Assembly (NCBI GenBank): GCA_963732005.1
Contig: CAVSXT010000004.1
Coordinates: 558,001-622,000 of the forward strand
Length of the DNA: 64,000 nt
Source of the DNA: JASLEW01 sp963732005
GTDB taxonomy: Bacteria; Acidobacteriota; Thermoanaerobaculia; Multivoradales; UBA5704
Direction of reading: 5' to 3'
The notes beneath the pieces were generated by a model, which worked only from the letters and a program-made list of their open reading frames with translations, made no database searches and was not told where the DNA came from. A program made the position numbers and the translations under genes. Of this stretch, positions 26,398 to 35,218 are shown in pieces; the stretch's first letter is position 1, and each line of letters starts with the position of its first letter.

Positions 26398-27894
26398 ATG
26401 TCGCAAATGATCAAGGTAGGCGCGTTCGCGACCCTCTGCCTGGTGGTCCTGGCGGTGCTGATCTGGAAGGTCGAGGACATCAATCCCTTCCAGAAGAAGG
26501 GCCGCCGCCTGGCGGCGGTCTTCCCGACCGTCGCCGGGCTCGACGACAAGTCCGCGGTGCGCATGGCAGGGGTGCGCATCGGCCGGGTGGACGGCATCGG
26601 CCTCGCCCCCGACGGCCGCAGCGCCATGGTCAAGCTGCTGCTCGAGCAGCCGGTGCCGCTCACCCAGGGCGCCGCCGCGCGCATCGCCAACCTCGGCCTG
26701 CTCGGCGACAAGTACGTCGAGATCGTGCCCGGCCCGCCCACGGCGCCTGCCCTGCCCGAGGGGGCGGTGCTGCAGGGCACCTCGCCGGTCACCTTCGACG
26801 AGGCGATGGCCAAGCTCGACAACATCGGCAGCTCGATCGAGAAGGTCACCGGCTCGTTCGGCGGCGGCAACCTCGGCGGCAACATCAACAACCTGGTGGA
26901 GGACCTGCGGCTGACCAGCGCCGAGATCCGCGCCCTGGTCGCCGAGAACCGCGCCAACGTCGCCTCGACGGTGCGCGGCTTCGACGCGGTGGCGGCCACG
27001 CTCGCCAGGGAGCTGCCGCGCATCGCCGCCGACACCCAGCGGGCGCTCGACCAGGTCGCCGGCATCATTGCCGAGAACCGCGGCGACGTGTCGGCCAGCA
27101 TGGGCAACATCCGCGAGCTCACCGGTCACCTGCAGACCTCGGTCGACAACCTCAACAAGATCACCGGCGAGATCGCCAGCGGCCAGGGCACGGTCGGCAA
27201 GCTGGTCAACAGCGACGAGGCCTACAAGAGCGCGGTCTCCACGCTCGACAGCATCAAGTCCGGCGTCGAGAGCCTGAGCGGCACGATCGGCGCCATCCAG
27301 CGCTTCAAGATGGACCTCGACCTGCAGGGCTACCTGCTGCAGAAGCAGCAGGGGACCTTCTCGCGGTCCCACTCGCTGTTCGACATCACCATCGACCCGC
27401 AGGACAGCCAGCGGCTGTACAAGGTCGGCATCGCCGCCACCCCGAACGGTGAGTACCGCACCCGCATCGACCATGTCAGCTTCACCAACGAGGCCGGCCA
27501 GACCTCCACCACCACCACGACCGACCAGGTGACCGAGGACAAGCTGGGATGGACCGCCCTGCTGGGATTCCGCACCGCGACCGGCGATCGCTGGGACGAC
27601 ATCCGCTTCTGGGGCGGCCTGATCGAGAGCAAGGGCGGCGTGCAGATCGAGTACCCGCTCAACGTCAATCTGCGCCGCCCGATCCTGCTCTCGGCCGAGG
27701 CGTTCGACTTCAGCCGCCCCGCCGATCAGCGGGCCCACCTGCGCTTCACCGCCCGGTGGCAGCTCCACCCCAACCTCTACGTGCTGGGCGGCTACGACGA
27801 TCCGCTCGAGCAACGCTCGTTCTTCCTCGGCGCCGGCATCCGCTGGAAGGACGATAATTTGAAGTATCTGCTGGGGTCGGCGACGAAGTTCTAG
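26398..27894 (+). CDS. mlaD: MlaD-type MCE protein with long C-terminal extension
   Basis: 498 residues, ATG at 26398, 28 bp after mlaF. One N-terminal helix (VGAFATLCLVVLAVLIWKV) anchors it in the inner membrane, followed by the MCE domain at about 38-115 (LAAVFPTVAGLDDKSAVRMA ... VRIGRVDGI ... NLGLLGDKYVEI). A long helical stretch (about 135-300) has hydrophobic periodicity, as in MCE proteins that form tubes. The last 180 residues are strand-rich (YKVGIAATPNGEYRTRIDHV ... LYVLGGYDDPLEQRSFFLGA) and end in ...TKF, resembling part of an outer-membrane barrel. Typical E. coli MlaD stops near 180 residues. The stop abuts the convergent murF-alr stop. Confidence 0.93.
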   Translation: MSQMIKVGAFATLCLVVLAVLIWKVEDINPFQKKGRRLAAVFPTVAGLDDKSAVRMAGVRIGRVDGIGLAPDGRSAMVKLLLEQPVPLTQGAAARIANLGLLGDKYVEIVPGPPTAPALPEGAVLQGTSPVTFDEAMAKLDNIGSSIEKVTGSFGGGNLGGNINNLVEDLRLTSAEIRALVAENRANVASTVRGFDAVAATLARELPRIAADTQRALDQVAGIIAENRGDVSASMGNIRELTGHLQTSVDNLNKITGEIASGQGTVGKLVNSDEAYKSAVSTLDSIKSGVESLSGTIGAIQRFKMDLDLQGYLLQKQQGTFSRSHSLFDITIDPQDSQRLYKVGIAATPNGEYRTRIDHVSFTNEAGQTSTTTTTDQVTEDKLGWTALLGFRTATGDRWDDIRFWGGLIESKGGVQIEYPLNVNLRRPILLSAEAFDFSRPADQRAHLRFTARWQLHPNLYVLGGYDDPLEQRSFFLGAGIRWKDDNLKYLLGSATKF

Positions 27895-30477
27895 TCAGAA
27901 GCCGACGTAGACCCGCTGCACGCGCGGGCCGAGGCGCGCCAGCAGCTCGTAGGCGATGGTGCCGGCCCGGGCGGCGACCTCCTCGGGGCGCAGGACGGCA
28001 CCGTGATGGACGCCGAACAGCAGGGCCTCGCTGCCGGCGGCGGCGTCCGGCGCCGCGGTCAGGTCGACCACCAGCGAGTCCATCGAGATGCGGCCGACGA
28101 TCGGCGCCGGCTGCCCGTCCACCAGCACGACGCCACGGTTCGACAGCGACCAGGGGACGCCGTCGTGGTAGCCGAGCGGCAGCACTCCGACCCGCAGGCG
28201 CTCGGCGGCCACGGTGTAGGTGCCGCCGTAACCGATCCGTTCGCCGTGAGCCACGGTGCGGACCTCGGCGATGCGGCTGAGCAGGGTGACCGCGAGCTGC
28301 AGTGTCAGGGCGCTGGCGACCGCGGCGGACGGGTAGAGCCCGAACAGGCCGAGCCCCAGGCGCACCATGTCGTAGCGCGCCTCCGGGAAGCGCGCGGCGG
28401 CGGCGGTGGCCGCGGCGTGACAGAGCAGCCCGCCGTAGCCGGCGGCCGCCAGCGCCGCCCGCGCCTCGTCGAACCGCGCGAGCTGGCGCCGGGTGTCGCC
28501 GTCGGCCTCCGGATCCTCGGCGCTGGCGAGGTGGGTCATCAGGCCGGTGACGCGCAGCGCCCCGCTGGCGCTCACCGCTTCGGCCAGCGCCAACACCTCG
28601 CCGGGGGCGACGCCGACGCGGTGCATGCCGGTGTCCACCTTGAGGTGGACGGCGAGCCTGCCGCCCGCCGGCAGCGCCGTCCGCGCCGCCGCGGCGAGCG
28701 GTTCCACCAGGGCGAAGGAGTAGACCGCCGGCAGCAGCGCGAAGCGCGCCAGCTTCGCCGCTTCCCCGGGGGTCGGCAGGGTGACCAGGATCGGCAGCTG
28801 GATTCCCGCCCGGCGCAGCTCGACCCCTTCGTCGGCGGTCGAGACGCCGAGATGATCGATGCCGGCCTCCGACAACCACGACGAGAGCCGCACCAGGTCG
28901 CTGCCATAGGCCAGCGCCTTGACCATCGCCAGGATGCGGCTGCGCGGGCCGGCCCGGCGATAGGCGGCGATGTTGCCGGCGACCGCGCCGAGGTCGACGA
29001 TCAGCCGGTTGGGCGCCATGGCGTCCATCAGGTCGACGGCGGCGGCGGCGATGCCGCCGTGGCGGGGTCCCTTGAGCAGCACGGTGTCGCCGGGGGCCAG
29101 CAGCGCGCGCAGCCGGCGGCGCACCGCCTCGACGCCGGCGAGGACGGCAGCCTGCCCCGCCGGGTGGGCGGCGAGGTAGGCGTCGCGGGTGGCGGCGAGC
29201 TCGCCGCCGCCGCCCTCGCGGTCGGTCAGCAGCAGCGAGTCGAAGCGGTACTCGCCGGCCAGGGCGCCGATCGCCGAGTACTCGGCCCCGGCCTCCGGCC
29301 CGAGCTCGCCCATGCCGCCGAAGACGAAGATCTTGCGGCCGCCCGGCCCAGCCAGCTCGGAGGTGGTGCGCAGGGCGGCGCGCACCGAGATCGGGTCGGC
29401 GCTCACCAGATCGTTGACCAGGATGACGCCGGCGGGGGAGCGCCAGACCTCGAGACGGGTGGGAGGCGGGGCGTAGTCGGCGAGGCTGTCGGCGATCCGC
29501 TCCTCGGGCACCCCGAGCAGCCAGGCGGCGCCGACCGCCAACAGCACGTCCTCGACGATCTCGGCCGAGCGGGTGCGGACGCGCAGCGCCCGCACCGCGC
29601 CCGACGGGAACCGCACCTCGAGCCGCTCGCTCATGCCGGCGGCGCCCTCGCCGCCGCTGCCGTCGATCACCGTCCGGCCCAGCAGCCGCGGCAGAGCCGG
29701 GTCGCCGGGGAAGCGCACCAGCCGGCAGGGCAGGCGCGCCGCCGCCGCGGCCACCAGTGCGTCGCCGTCGGGCAGCAGCAGCCAGCCGCCGTCGCCCGGT
29801 AGATCCGCGAACAGCGACAGCTTCTCGCGGGCGAGCTCGGCGCGCCCGGCGAAGGCGGCGATGTGGGCGAGGCCGACGTTGGTCAGGATGCCGCAGTCCG
29901 GCGCCAGCACCTCGCGCAACGCCGCCATCTCGCCGGGCGCGGAGATGCCGGCCTCGAAGACCGAGACCGCGGTGCCGGGAGGCGCGGCGAGCACCGCCAG
30001 CGGCACGCCGAGCTGGCTGTTGAAGCTGCCCGGGCTGGCGGCGGCGGCGAAAGTGCCGACCAGCTGCGCGTAGAGGGCGTCCTTGACGATCGTCTTGCCG
30101 TTGCTGCCGGTGATCGCCACCACCTGCCGGAGGTGGGCGCGGCGATACCAGGCGGCCAGCCGCTGCAAGGCGGCGAGCGGCGAGGCGACGGCGATGGCGG
30201 GCAGCGGTGCGGGCGGGGTCCCGGCCCGCACCAGCGCCGCCGCGGCGCCATGGGCAGCCGCCTGATCCAGGAAATCGTGCCCGTCGGCCTGGCGGCCGGG
30301 CAGGGCGACGAACAGCGCGTGGGGCGGCAGCCGGCGCGAGTCGACGGCGACGGCCTCGACCGCATCGCCTCCGGCGGCCGTGGGCGGCGCCCCTGGCGGC
30401 TCACGGCCGCCGCCCCCGACGCTCCGCAGCTCGCCGCCGACGATCGCCGCCAGCTGATCCAGGGGGAGCCGGATCAT
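27895..30477 (-). CDS. murF-alr: Bifunctional MurF ligase / alanine racemase
   Basis: 860 residues from the ATG at 30475-30477. Residues 1-480 are MurF (UDP-MurNAc-tripeptide:D-Ala-D-Ala ligase): substrate domain with VDSRRLPPHALFVALPG, ATP loop GSNGKT at 124-129, and EAGISAPGEMAALREVLAPD. Residues about 486-860 are alanine racemase with the PLP lysine in MVKALAYGSD (K520), ADEGVELRRAGI, HLKVDTGMHRVG and RISMDSLVVDL. Most free-standing racemases have VKADAYGHG; the VKAxxYGS form is that of the MurF-Alr fusions known from Bacteroidota. The fusion supplies D-Ala where it is consumed. It begins 6 nt after the purC stop, so it is coupled to it. Confidence 0.93.
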   Translation of the reverse strand: MIRLPLDQLAAIVGGELRSVGGGGREPPGAPPTAAGGDAVEAVAVDSRRLPPHALFVALPGRQADGHDFLDQAAAHGAAAALVRAGTPPAPLPAIAVASPLAALQRLAAWYRRAHLRQVVAITGSNGKTIVKDALYAQLVGTFAAAASPGSFNSQLGVPLAVLAAPPGTAVSVFEAGISAPGEMAALREVLAPDCGILTNVGLAHIAAFAGRAELAREKLSLFADLPGDGGWLLLPDGDALVAAAAARLPCRLVRFPGDPALPRLLGRTVIDGSGGEGAAGMSERLEVRFPSGAVRALRVRTRSAEIVEDVLLAVGAAWLLGVPEERIADSLADYAPPPTRLEVWRSPAGVILVNDLVSADPISVRAALRTTSELAGPGGRKIFVFGGMGELGPEAGAEYSAIGALAGEYRFDSLLLTDREGGGGELAATRDAYLAAHPAGQAAVLAGVEAVRRRLRALLAPGDTVLLKGPRHGGIAAAAVDLMDAMAPNRLIVDLGAVAGNIAAYRRAGPRSRILAMVKALAYGSDLVRLSSWLSEAGIDHLGVSTADEGVELRRAGIQLPILVTLPTPGEAAKLARFALLPAVYSFALVEPLAAAARTALPAGGRLAVHLKVDTGMHRVGVAPGEVLALAEAVSASGALRVTGLMTHLASAEDPEADGDTRRQLARFDEARAALAAAGYGGLLCHAAATAAAARFPEARYDMVRLGLGLFGLYPSAAVASALTLQLAVTLLSRIAEVRTVAHGERIGYGGTYTVAAERLRVGVLPLGYHDGVPWSLSNRGVVLVDGQPAPIVGRISMDSLVVDLTAAPDAAAGSEALLFGVHHGAVLRPEEVAARAGTIAYELLARLGPRVQRVYVGF

Positions 30478-30483
30478 CGCGGC

Positions 30484-31530
30484 TCAGAGGTCGGGCTCGT
30501 GGCCGGTCAGGCGGCGGAACGCCTCGACGTAACGGTCCCGGGTGCCGGCCACGACGTCCGGCGGCAGCTCGGGCGGCGGCGACTGGTGGTCCCATCCGGA
30601 GGAGTCCAGCCAGTTGCGGACGAACTGCTTGTCGAAGGAGGCCGGCTCCTCGCCCGGCCGCCAATGGGCGACGTCCCAGTAGCGGGAGGAATCGGGGGTG
30701 AGCGCCTCGTCGACGAGCAACAGCCGGCGGCCGGTGTTTTCCGGGTCCTCCGGGTCCTCCGGACCGCCGCCGCCGGCGCCTTCCGAACGGCCGCCGGCCT
30801 TGGCGGGGGGCAGCAGCCCGAACTCGAACTTGGTGTCGGCCAGGATCAGGTCCCGCTCGGCGGCCCAGCCGGCGGCGCGCTCGTAGAGGGTCAGGGTGAG
30901 GCGGCGGAGGCGTGCGGCGAGCGGTGTCTGCGACATCCTCGCCGCGCCGCCCTCCGGCACGGCCGCCGCGCCGTCCTCACGCATGGCCGCCGCGACGCCC
31001 AGCGCGAAGGTCTCGTAGTCGACGTTCTCGTCGTGACCCTGGGTGGCCTTGGTGGCGGGGGTGAAGATCGGCGACGGCAGCGCGCTCGCAAGCTCGAGGC
31101 CGGGCGGCAGCTCGATGCCGCAGACCTTGCCGTTCTGCCGGTACTCGCGGAAGCCGCTGCCGGCGAGGTAGCCGCGCGCCACGCACTCGAACGGCACCAC
31201 CGCCGCCTTGCGCACCAGCACCGCGCGCCCGGCGAGCTGCGCGGCGTGCCGGCGCGCGGCGGCGGGGAAGTCCGCCGGGTCGGTGGCCAGCAGGTGGTTC
31301 GGCACCACCTCGCCGAGGCGCTCGAACCAGAAGCTCGACAGCTGGGTGAGCACCTTGCCCTTGCCCGGGATGGCCGGCCGCAGCACGTGGTCGTAGGCCG
31401 AGAGCCGATCGGTGGCGACCAGCAGGATGGTCTCGCCCAGGTCGTAGACGTCGCGCACCTTGCCGCGGCGGGGCGGCGGCAGGCCGGCCAGCTCGGTGGT
31501 CCAGACGGCTGCGGATTCGGTTTCCGGCAC
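30484..31530 (-). CDS. purC: Phosphoribosylaminoimidazole-succinocarboxamide synthase
   Basis: 348 residues from the GTG at 31528-31530 (GAGGGA upstream). Hallmarks: RRGKVRDVYDLGETILLVAT, DRLSAYDHVLRPAIPGKGKV, ECVARGYLAGSG, GHDENVDYE, LILADTKFEFG and VDEALTPDSSRYW. It catalyses the ATP-dependent joining of CAIR and aspartate in purine synthesis. It is longer than the usual 290-310 residues, mainly because of an insert between ADTKFEFGLLP and LLLVDEALTPD. That insert includes GGGGPEDPEDPENTG and is encoded by a 9-bp-period repeat (30730-30762). The insert lies in a surface loop by position, so function should be kept. Confidence 0.95.
   Translation of the reverse strand: MPETESAAVWTTELAGLPPPRRGKVRDVYDLGETILLVATDRLSAYDHVLRPAIPGKGKVLTQLSSFWFERLGEVVPNHLLATDPADFPAAARRHAAQLAGRAVLVRKAAVVPFECVARGYLAGSGFREYRQNGKVCGIELPPGLELASALPSPIFTPATKATQGHDENVDYETFALGVAAAMREDGAAAVPEGGAARMSQTPLAARLRRLTLTLYERAAGWAAERDLILADTKFEFGLLPPAKAGGRSEGAGGGGPEDPEDPENTGRRLLLVDEALTPDSSRYWDVAHWRPGEEPASFDKQFVRNWLDSSGWDHQSPPPELPPDVVAGTRDRYVEAFRRLTGHEPDL
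30730..30765. repeat. 9-bp-period repeat inside purC
   Basis: A core of CCGG recurs in exact 9-bp phase, with units starting at 30730, 30739, 30748 and 30757. On the coding strand it reads as GAGGACCCG units ending GGAAAACACCGG and encodes PEDPEDPENTG. The same ending occurs in the array at 37453-37512. Confidence 0.7.
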
Positions 31531-31549
31531 GGATCGGTCCCTCGTGGGC

Positions 31550-33565
31550 TCAAGCTTCTTGCACGGTCAACGGCCGGCTGAACTCGCGGTCGGCGGCCGC
31601 CACCAGGCGCTCGCCGCGCAGCGGGCGCAGCGACGCCGCCTCCAGCGTGGCACCGTCCACGATCTCATAGACCGGCAGCCGTTCGAGCCCCTTGAGGCGC
31701 GCGGTGCCGAGCTTGCGCAGGCCGACCGGCAGCCGCTCGCCGCCGTCCTCGACGTGGAACACGACGTAGGAGCGGATGCCGCCGGCGCCGCGGGCGAGCG
31801 GCGTCGAGCCGATCTCGCGGTCGAGCCTGGCGACGTAGGCGCCGGTCGCCACCAGGCCGTTGTTGAGCAGGGTGCCGTTGCGATTGATGTAGGCGTAGAA
31901 GCGGCGCGACTCCTCCACCTTGTCCACCACGTCGAGGTCGGTGGCGGCGAGCGGCGCGAAGAAGCGGTGCACGGTGGCCTCGGGGTAGCCCTGGCTGATC
32001 AGCATGGTCTTGACCTCGTCGACCTCCTGCGTCGCCTTGCCGGTGACCAGGCGCGACAGCTCGACCATGCCGTGGCCGAAGAACTCGTAGCGCTCGCCCT
32101 CCTGGCTGCCGCCGCTGCCCATCGGGATCAACCGGTAGGCGCCGAAGTTCAGCGCGATGCGCATGCCGCGGTCGAAGGCGAAGCCCTCGCGCACCGCCTG
32201 CTCGTAGTAGCGCTGCAGGTGGATGGCGCAGATCAGCAGGTTGAGCGCCTCGCGGCTCGAATAGAAGGCGCCGTCGCCGAGGTACTTCTCGAGCTTGACG
32301 CGGCGCGTGCCGGCCAGCCGGTTGATCCGGCGCTGGAAGCGGAACATGGCGCGGAAGGCCTCGTCCTGGCTCTCGCTGGCGGAGCGCTGCAGGTAGGAGA
32401 TGGTCTGCGAGAACTCACTGATGTCGTAGATCAAACCGAAGCGCTCGACGCGCGGATCGACCACCCAGGGAGCCATGAAATCGAGCGGCCGGGTCACCGG
32501 CGACAGCACCAGCGCCTCGCGCGGGGCGCCGCGGGCGGCGAGCGGCGAGCGCGCCACCATGCGGCCGTCGGCGAGCGCCTCGACGCGCAGCATGGTACGG
32601 CGCAGGGCCTGGAACAGCTCGAACTCCTTGAGCTTGATCAGCAGGCTCTCCCAGACCTGCACCAGCACCGGCGGCAGCAGGCGCAGCGGGCTGTAGGCCG
32701 GGCGGGTCGCCAGAAACGACAGGTAGCCGGGGCGGCGGAGGAGGTCCTGGCTGTCGACCGGATCGCCGCCGGCGAGCAGCTTGCCGGCGATCTCGCGCAG
32801 CTCGTTGTCGGCCGCGAGCTGCTCGCCATGCCACCGGCGCAGCTCGTCGAGGCGATGGCGCAGCTCGCGGCCGTCGATCTTCAGATAGCCGTTGAAGTAG
32901 CTGCCGAGCTCGGCGAGGTCGGGGCCGATGTGGTCCTCGGTGAAGACCAGGACGTTGTCGCGCATGCGGGTGAGCAGACGCGGGAACAGCGCTTCCTCGG
33001 CCTCCTCGGTGGCGCCGGCGACCCTCTGGACCAGATCGTAGGTGGAGGCGAGGACGCGGTCCAGGAAACGGTCGCAGACCCGGTACTTGATGACGTCGCC
33101 CAGGCGCTTGCCGATCTCGAGGTCCTCGCGCAGGATGCGCTTCGGCGTCTCCTTGAGCAGGCGGGCGAGGTCGGTCGAGTGGTGGAGCCAGAAGACGGCC
33201 GGGAAGAGGCGGCCGTAATTGGAGATGGTGGCGTTCTCGACCGCCCGCGACAGCAGCGCGCGGTAGCGCTCCCAGGCAGTGCTGTAGAGTTTGCGGTCAT
33301 AGGTGTCCCGGCGCTGGATGGCGAGCTGCACGTCCTCTTCGCAATGGATGTATTGCCGCAGCGCCGCGGCGAGCGCCAGCATGCCCTCCGAGAGCAGGAC
33401 CGGGAAACCGCTCAGGGGGGTGGCGCCCTCGTCTTCGAGGAACACGGGCTGGGGCGCCGGCAGGGCGCGCTGCAGGTCGGGCAGCAAGCGCGCGATCTCG
33501 TCGGGATCGCGGCGCAGGAAGTTGAACGGCCCCGGCAGCAGCGTGAGGAGCGACGACGGGTTCAT
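31550..33565 (-). CDS. Large protein with divergent class III nucleotide-cyclase-like domain
   Basis: 671 residues from the ATG at 33563-33565. The N-terminal 370 residues are mostly helical and unrecognised. From about 385 a cyclase/GGDEF-like fold can be followed: RFGLIYDISEFSQTISYLQR (first metal Asp), VKLEKYLGDGAFYSSREALN (second Asp), GMRIALNFGAYRLIPMGSGG, and YEFFGHGMVELSRLVTGKA. In active class III cyclases the last motif is GxxVNxAxRL; here Asn is replaced by Glu while Arg is kept, so activity is doubtful. The remaining C-terminal part (about 530-671) may be a regulatory domain. It lies 19 bp upstream of purC on the same strand and is divergent from pepA. Possibly a signalling pseudo-enzyme. 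Confidence 0.7.
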   Translation of the reverse strand: MNPSSLLTLLPGPFNFLRRDPDEIARLLPDLQRALPAPQPVFLEDEGATPLSGFPVLLSEGMLALAAALRQYIHCEEDVQLAIQRRDTYDRKLYSTAWERYRALLSRAVENATISNYGRLFPAVFWLHHSTDLARLLKETPKRILREDLEIGKRLGDVIKYRVCDRFLDRVLASTYDLVQRVAGATEEAEEALFPRLLTRMRDNVLVFTEDHIGPDLAELGSYFNGYLKIDGRELRHRLDELRRWHGEQLAADNELREIAGKLLAGGDPVDSQDLLRRPGYLSFLATRPAYSPLRLLPPVLVQVWESLLIKLKEFELFQALRRTMLRVEALADGRMVARSPLAARGAPREALVLSPVTRPLDFMAPWVVDPRVERFGLIYDISEFSQTISYLQRSASESQDEAFRAMFRFQRRINRLAGTRRVKLEKYLGDGAFYSSREALNLLICAIHLQRYYEQAVREGFAFDRGMRIALNFGAYRLIPMGSGGSQEGERYEFFGHGMVELSRLVTGKATQEVDEVKTMLISQGYPEATVHRFFAPLAATDLDVVDKVEESRRFYAYINRNGTLLNNGLVATGAYVARLDREIGSTPLARGAGGIRSYVVFHVEDGGERLPVGLRKLGTARLKGLERLPVYEIVDGATLEAASLRPLRGERLVAAADREFSRPLTVQEA

Positions 33566-33656
33566 GCGCTGGCGCTACCGCTCTGGCGTCGTGGCAAGGT
33601 CGCGGGTGGAGAGCAGCGTATAGCATACCGCGAGCAGGAGAGCCCGGCGGCGTACC

Positions 33657-33665
33657 TGCTAGACT
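33657..33665 (+). promoter_or_regulatory. Possible extended -10 promoter of pepA
   Basis: TGC followed by TAGACT (33660-33665) fits an extended -10 element (TGnTAnnnT), 35 bp before the pepA ATG. No convincing -35 hexamer is present. GAGGAGACGAATCG provides the ribosome-binding site. Confidence 0.35.
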
Positions 33666-33699
33666 CTGGCGCCGTTACGGGTCGCGAGGAGACGAATCG

Positions 33700-35208
33700 A
33701 TGAGCGAGATCCCATCGCTGAGGGTGGCCGCCGGCGGCCGCGCCGATGCCGAGCTGTTGGCGATCGGTTGCTTCCAGGGCGCGCCACCCGACGTCGAGGC
33801 GCTGCCCGAGGAGCTGCGGCGGGCGGCGCTCGGGATCGCGGCGCGGCCGGGATGGAACGGGCGCGAGGAGCAGCTCGGGCAGACCGACGGCGTGCCGCAG
33901 GGCCCGGTGGTCGCTCTCTACGGTCTTGGGGAGCCGGCGGATTTCACTTTCACCAAGCTGGCGCGCTGGCTCGGGCGGCTCGCCGACGACGCCCGCACCA
34001 GCGGCGTGCGGCAGCTGGGAGTGGCGTTGCCGCGGCACGCCGAGACCGCCGGCGCGGTGGCGGCGCCGCGGCTGTGGCGCGCCCTGGCGCTGTGCAGCTA
34101 CCGCTTCGAGCGCTACCGCAGCGATCCGGAGAACGGGCGGCTGGAGGCGGTGGAGATCGTGCCGCCGGCCGGCGCCGAGGCCGACTACCGCGCGAGCCTC
34201 GGCGCCGCCGCGAAGGTGGCCGGGGCGGTGGCCTATGCCCGCGACCTGGCCAACACCCCGGGCAACGAGGCGACACCGGCGTGGGTCGAGGAGCGGGTGC
34301 GCGAGCTGGCAACGAGCCACGGTCTCGCGGTCACGGTGCTCGATGCCGCCGAGCTGGCGCGGCGTGGCATGGGCGGCCTGCTGGCGGTCGGCGGCGGCTC
34401 GCGGCAGGCGCCGCGATTGCTGCGGCTGGCGCTTGGCGAGGACGGCGCCGGCGAGCGCCCCGCCCACTCCGCCGGCCCCGCCAGGCGCCGGCTGGCGCTG
34501 GTCGGCAAGGGCGTCACCTTCGACACCGGCGGCATCTCGATCAAGCCCGCCGCCGACATGGAGCAGATGAAGTTCGACAAGTGCGGGGCCTGCGCCGTGC
34601 TGGGAGCGATGCGCGCCGCGGCGGAGCTCGAGCTCGACCTCTGCCTGCGCGCGTACCTGCCGGTGGCGGAGAACATGCTGGGCGGTGAGGCCTACCGTCC
34701 CGGCGACATCGTCCGCTGCTACAACGGCAAGACCGTCGAGATCACCAACACCGACGCCGAGGGCAGGATGATCCTGGCCGACGCCCTGGCCCTGGCGGTG
34801 GAGGAGGGCAGCGAGGCGCTGGTCGAGCTGTCGACCCTGACCGGCGCCTGCGTCGTCGCCCTGGGCCATCTCGCGGCCGGGCTGTTCACGCCGGACGACG
34901 AGCTGGCCGCCGAGCTGGAGAGCGCCGCCACCGCCAGCGGCGAGCGGCTCTGGCGGCTGCCGCTGCTGCCGGAGTTCCTCGACGAGATGAAGTCGCTGCA
35001 CGCCGACCTGCGGAACTCGGCCGGCCGCTGGGGCGGGGCGAGCACCGCGGCGGCCTTCCTGTCGCAGTTCATGGGCGGCCTGCGGCGGTGGGCGCATCTC
35101 GACATCGCGGGAGTCGCCTATGCCCGCTCCGACGACCGCCGCGGCACCGCCGCCAGCGGCTTCGGCGTGGCGACGCTGGTGGAATGGCTGCGCCGCGCGG
35201 CCGGTTGA
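33700..35208 (+). CDS. pepA: Leucyl aminopeptidase (M17 family)
   Basis: 502 residues, ATG at 33700 preceded by GAGGAG. The C-terminal catalytic domain is typical: VGKGVTFDTGGISIKPAADM (K270, D275), the signature NTDAEGRMILADAL (N350 onward), ELSTLTGACVVALG and DLRNSAGRWGGAS. The N-terminal domain (about 1-170) is the usual variable oligomerisation module. It removes N-terminal residues from peptides in the cytoplasm using two metal ions. Two oligopeptide-transporter ATPase genes follow with a 10-bp gap, suggesting coupled peptide uptake and breakdown. Confidence 0.95.
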   Translation: MSEIPSLRVAAGGRADAELLAIGCFQGAPPDVEALPEELRRAALGIAARPGWNGREEQLGQTDGVPQGPVVALYGLGEPADFTFTKLARWLGRLADDARTSGVRQLGVALPRHAETAGAVAAPRLWRALALCSYRFERYRSDPENGRLEAVEIVPPAGAEADYRASLGAAAKVAGAVAYARDLANTPGNEATPAWVEERVRELATSHGLAVTVLDAAELARRGMGGLLAVGGGSRQAPRLLRLALGEDGAGERPAHSAGPARRRLALVGKGVTFDTGGISIKPAADMEQMKFDKCGACAVLGAMRAAAELELDLCLRAYLPVAENMLGGEAYRPGDIVRCYNGKTVEITNTDAEGRMILADALALAVEEGSEALVELSTLTGACVVALGHLAAGLFTPDDELAAELESAATASGERLWRLPLLPEFLDEMKSLHADLRNSAGRWGGASTAAAFLSQFMGGLRRWAHLDIAGVAYARSDDRRGTAASGFGVATLVEWLRRAAG

Positions 35209-35218
35209 GCGGCGGCTG

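Noticed and set aside
28003..29802. 599-codon plus-strand open frame opposite murF-alr
   Set aside because: His/Gln/Arg/Gly-rich translation typical of antisense frames in GC-rich DNA; the opposite strand has clear MurF and Alr motifs.
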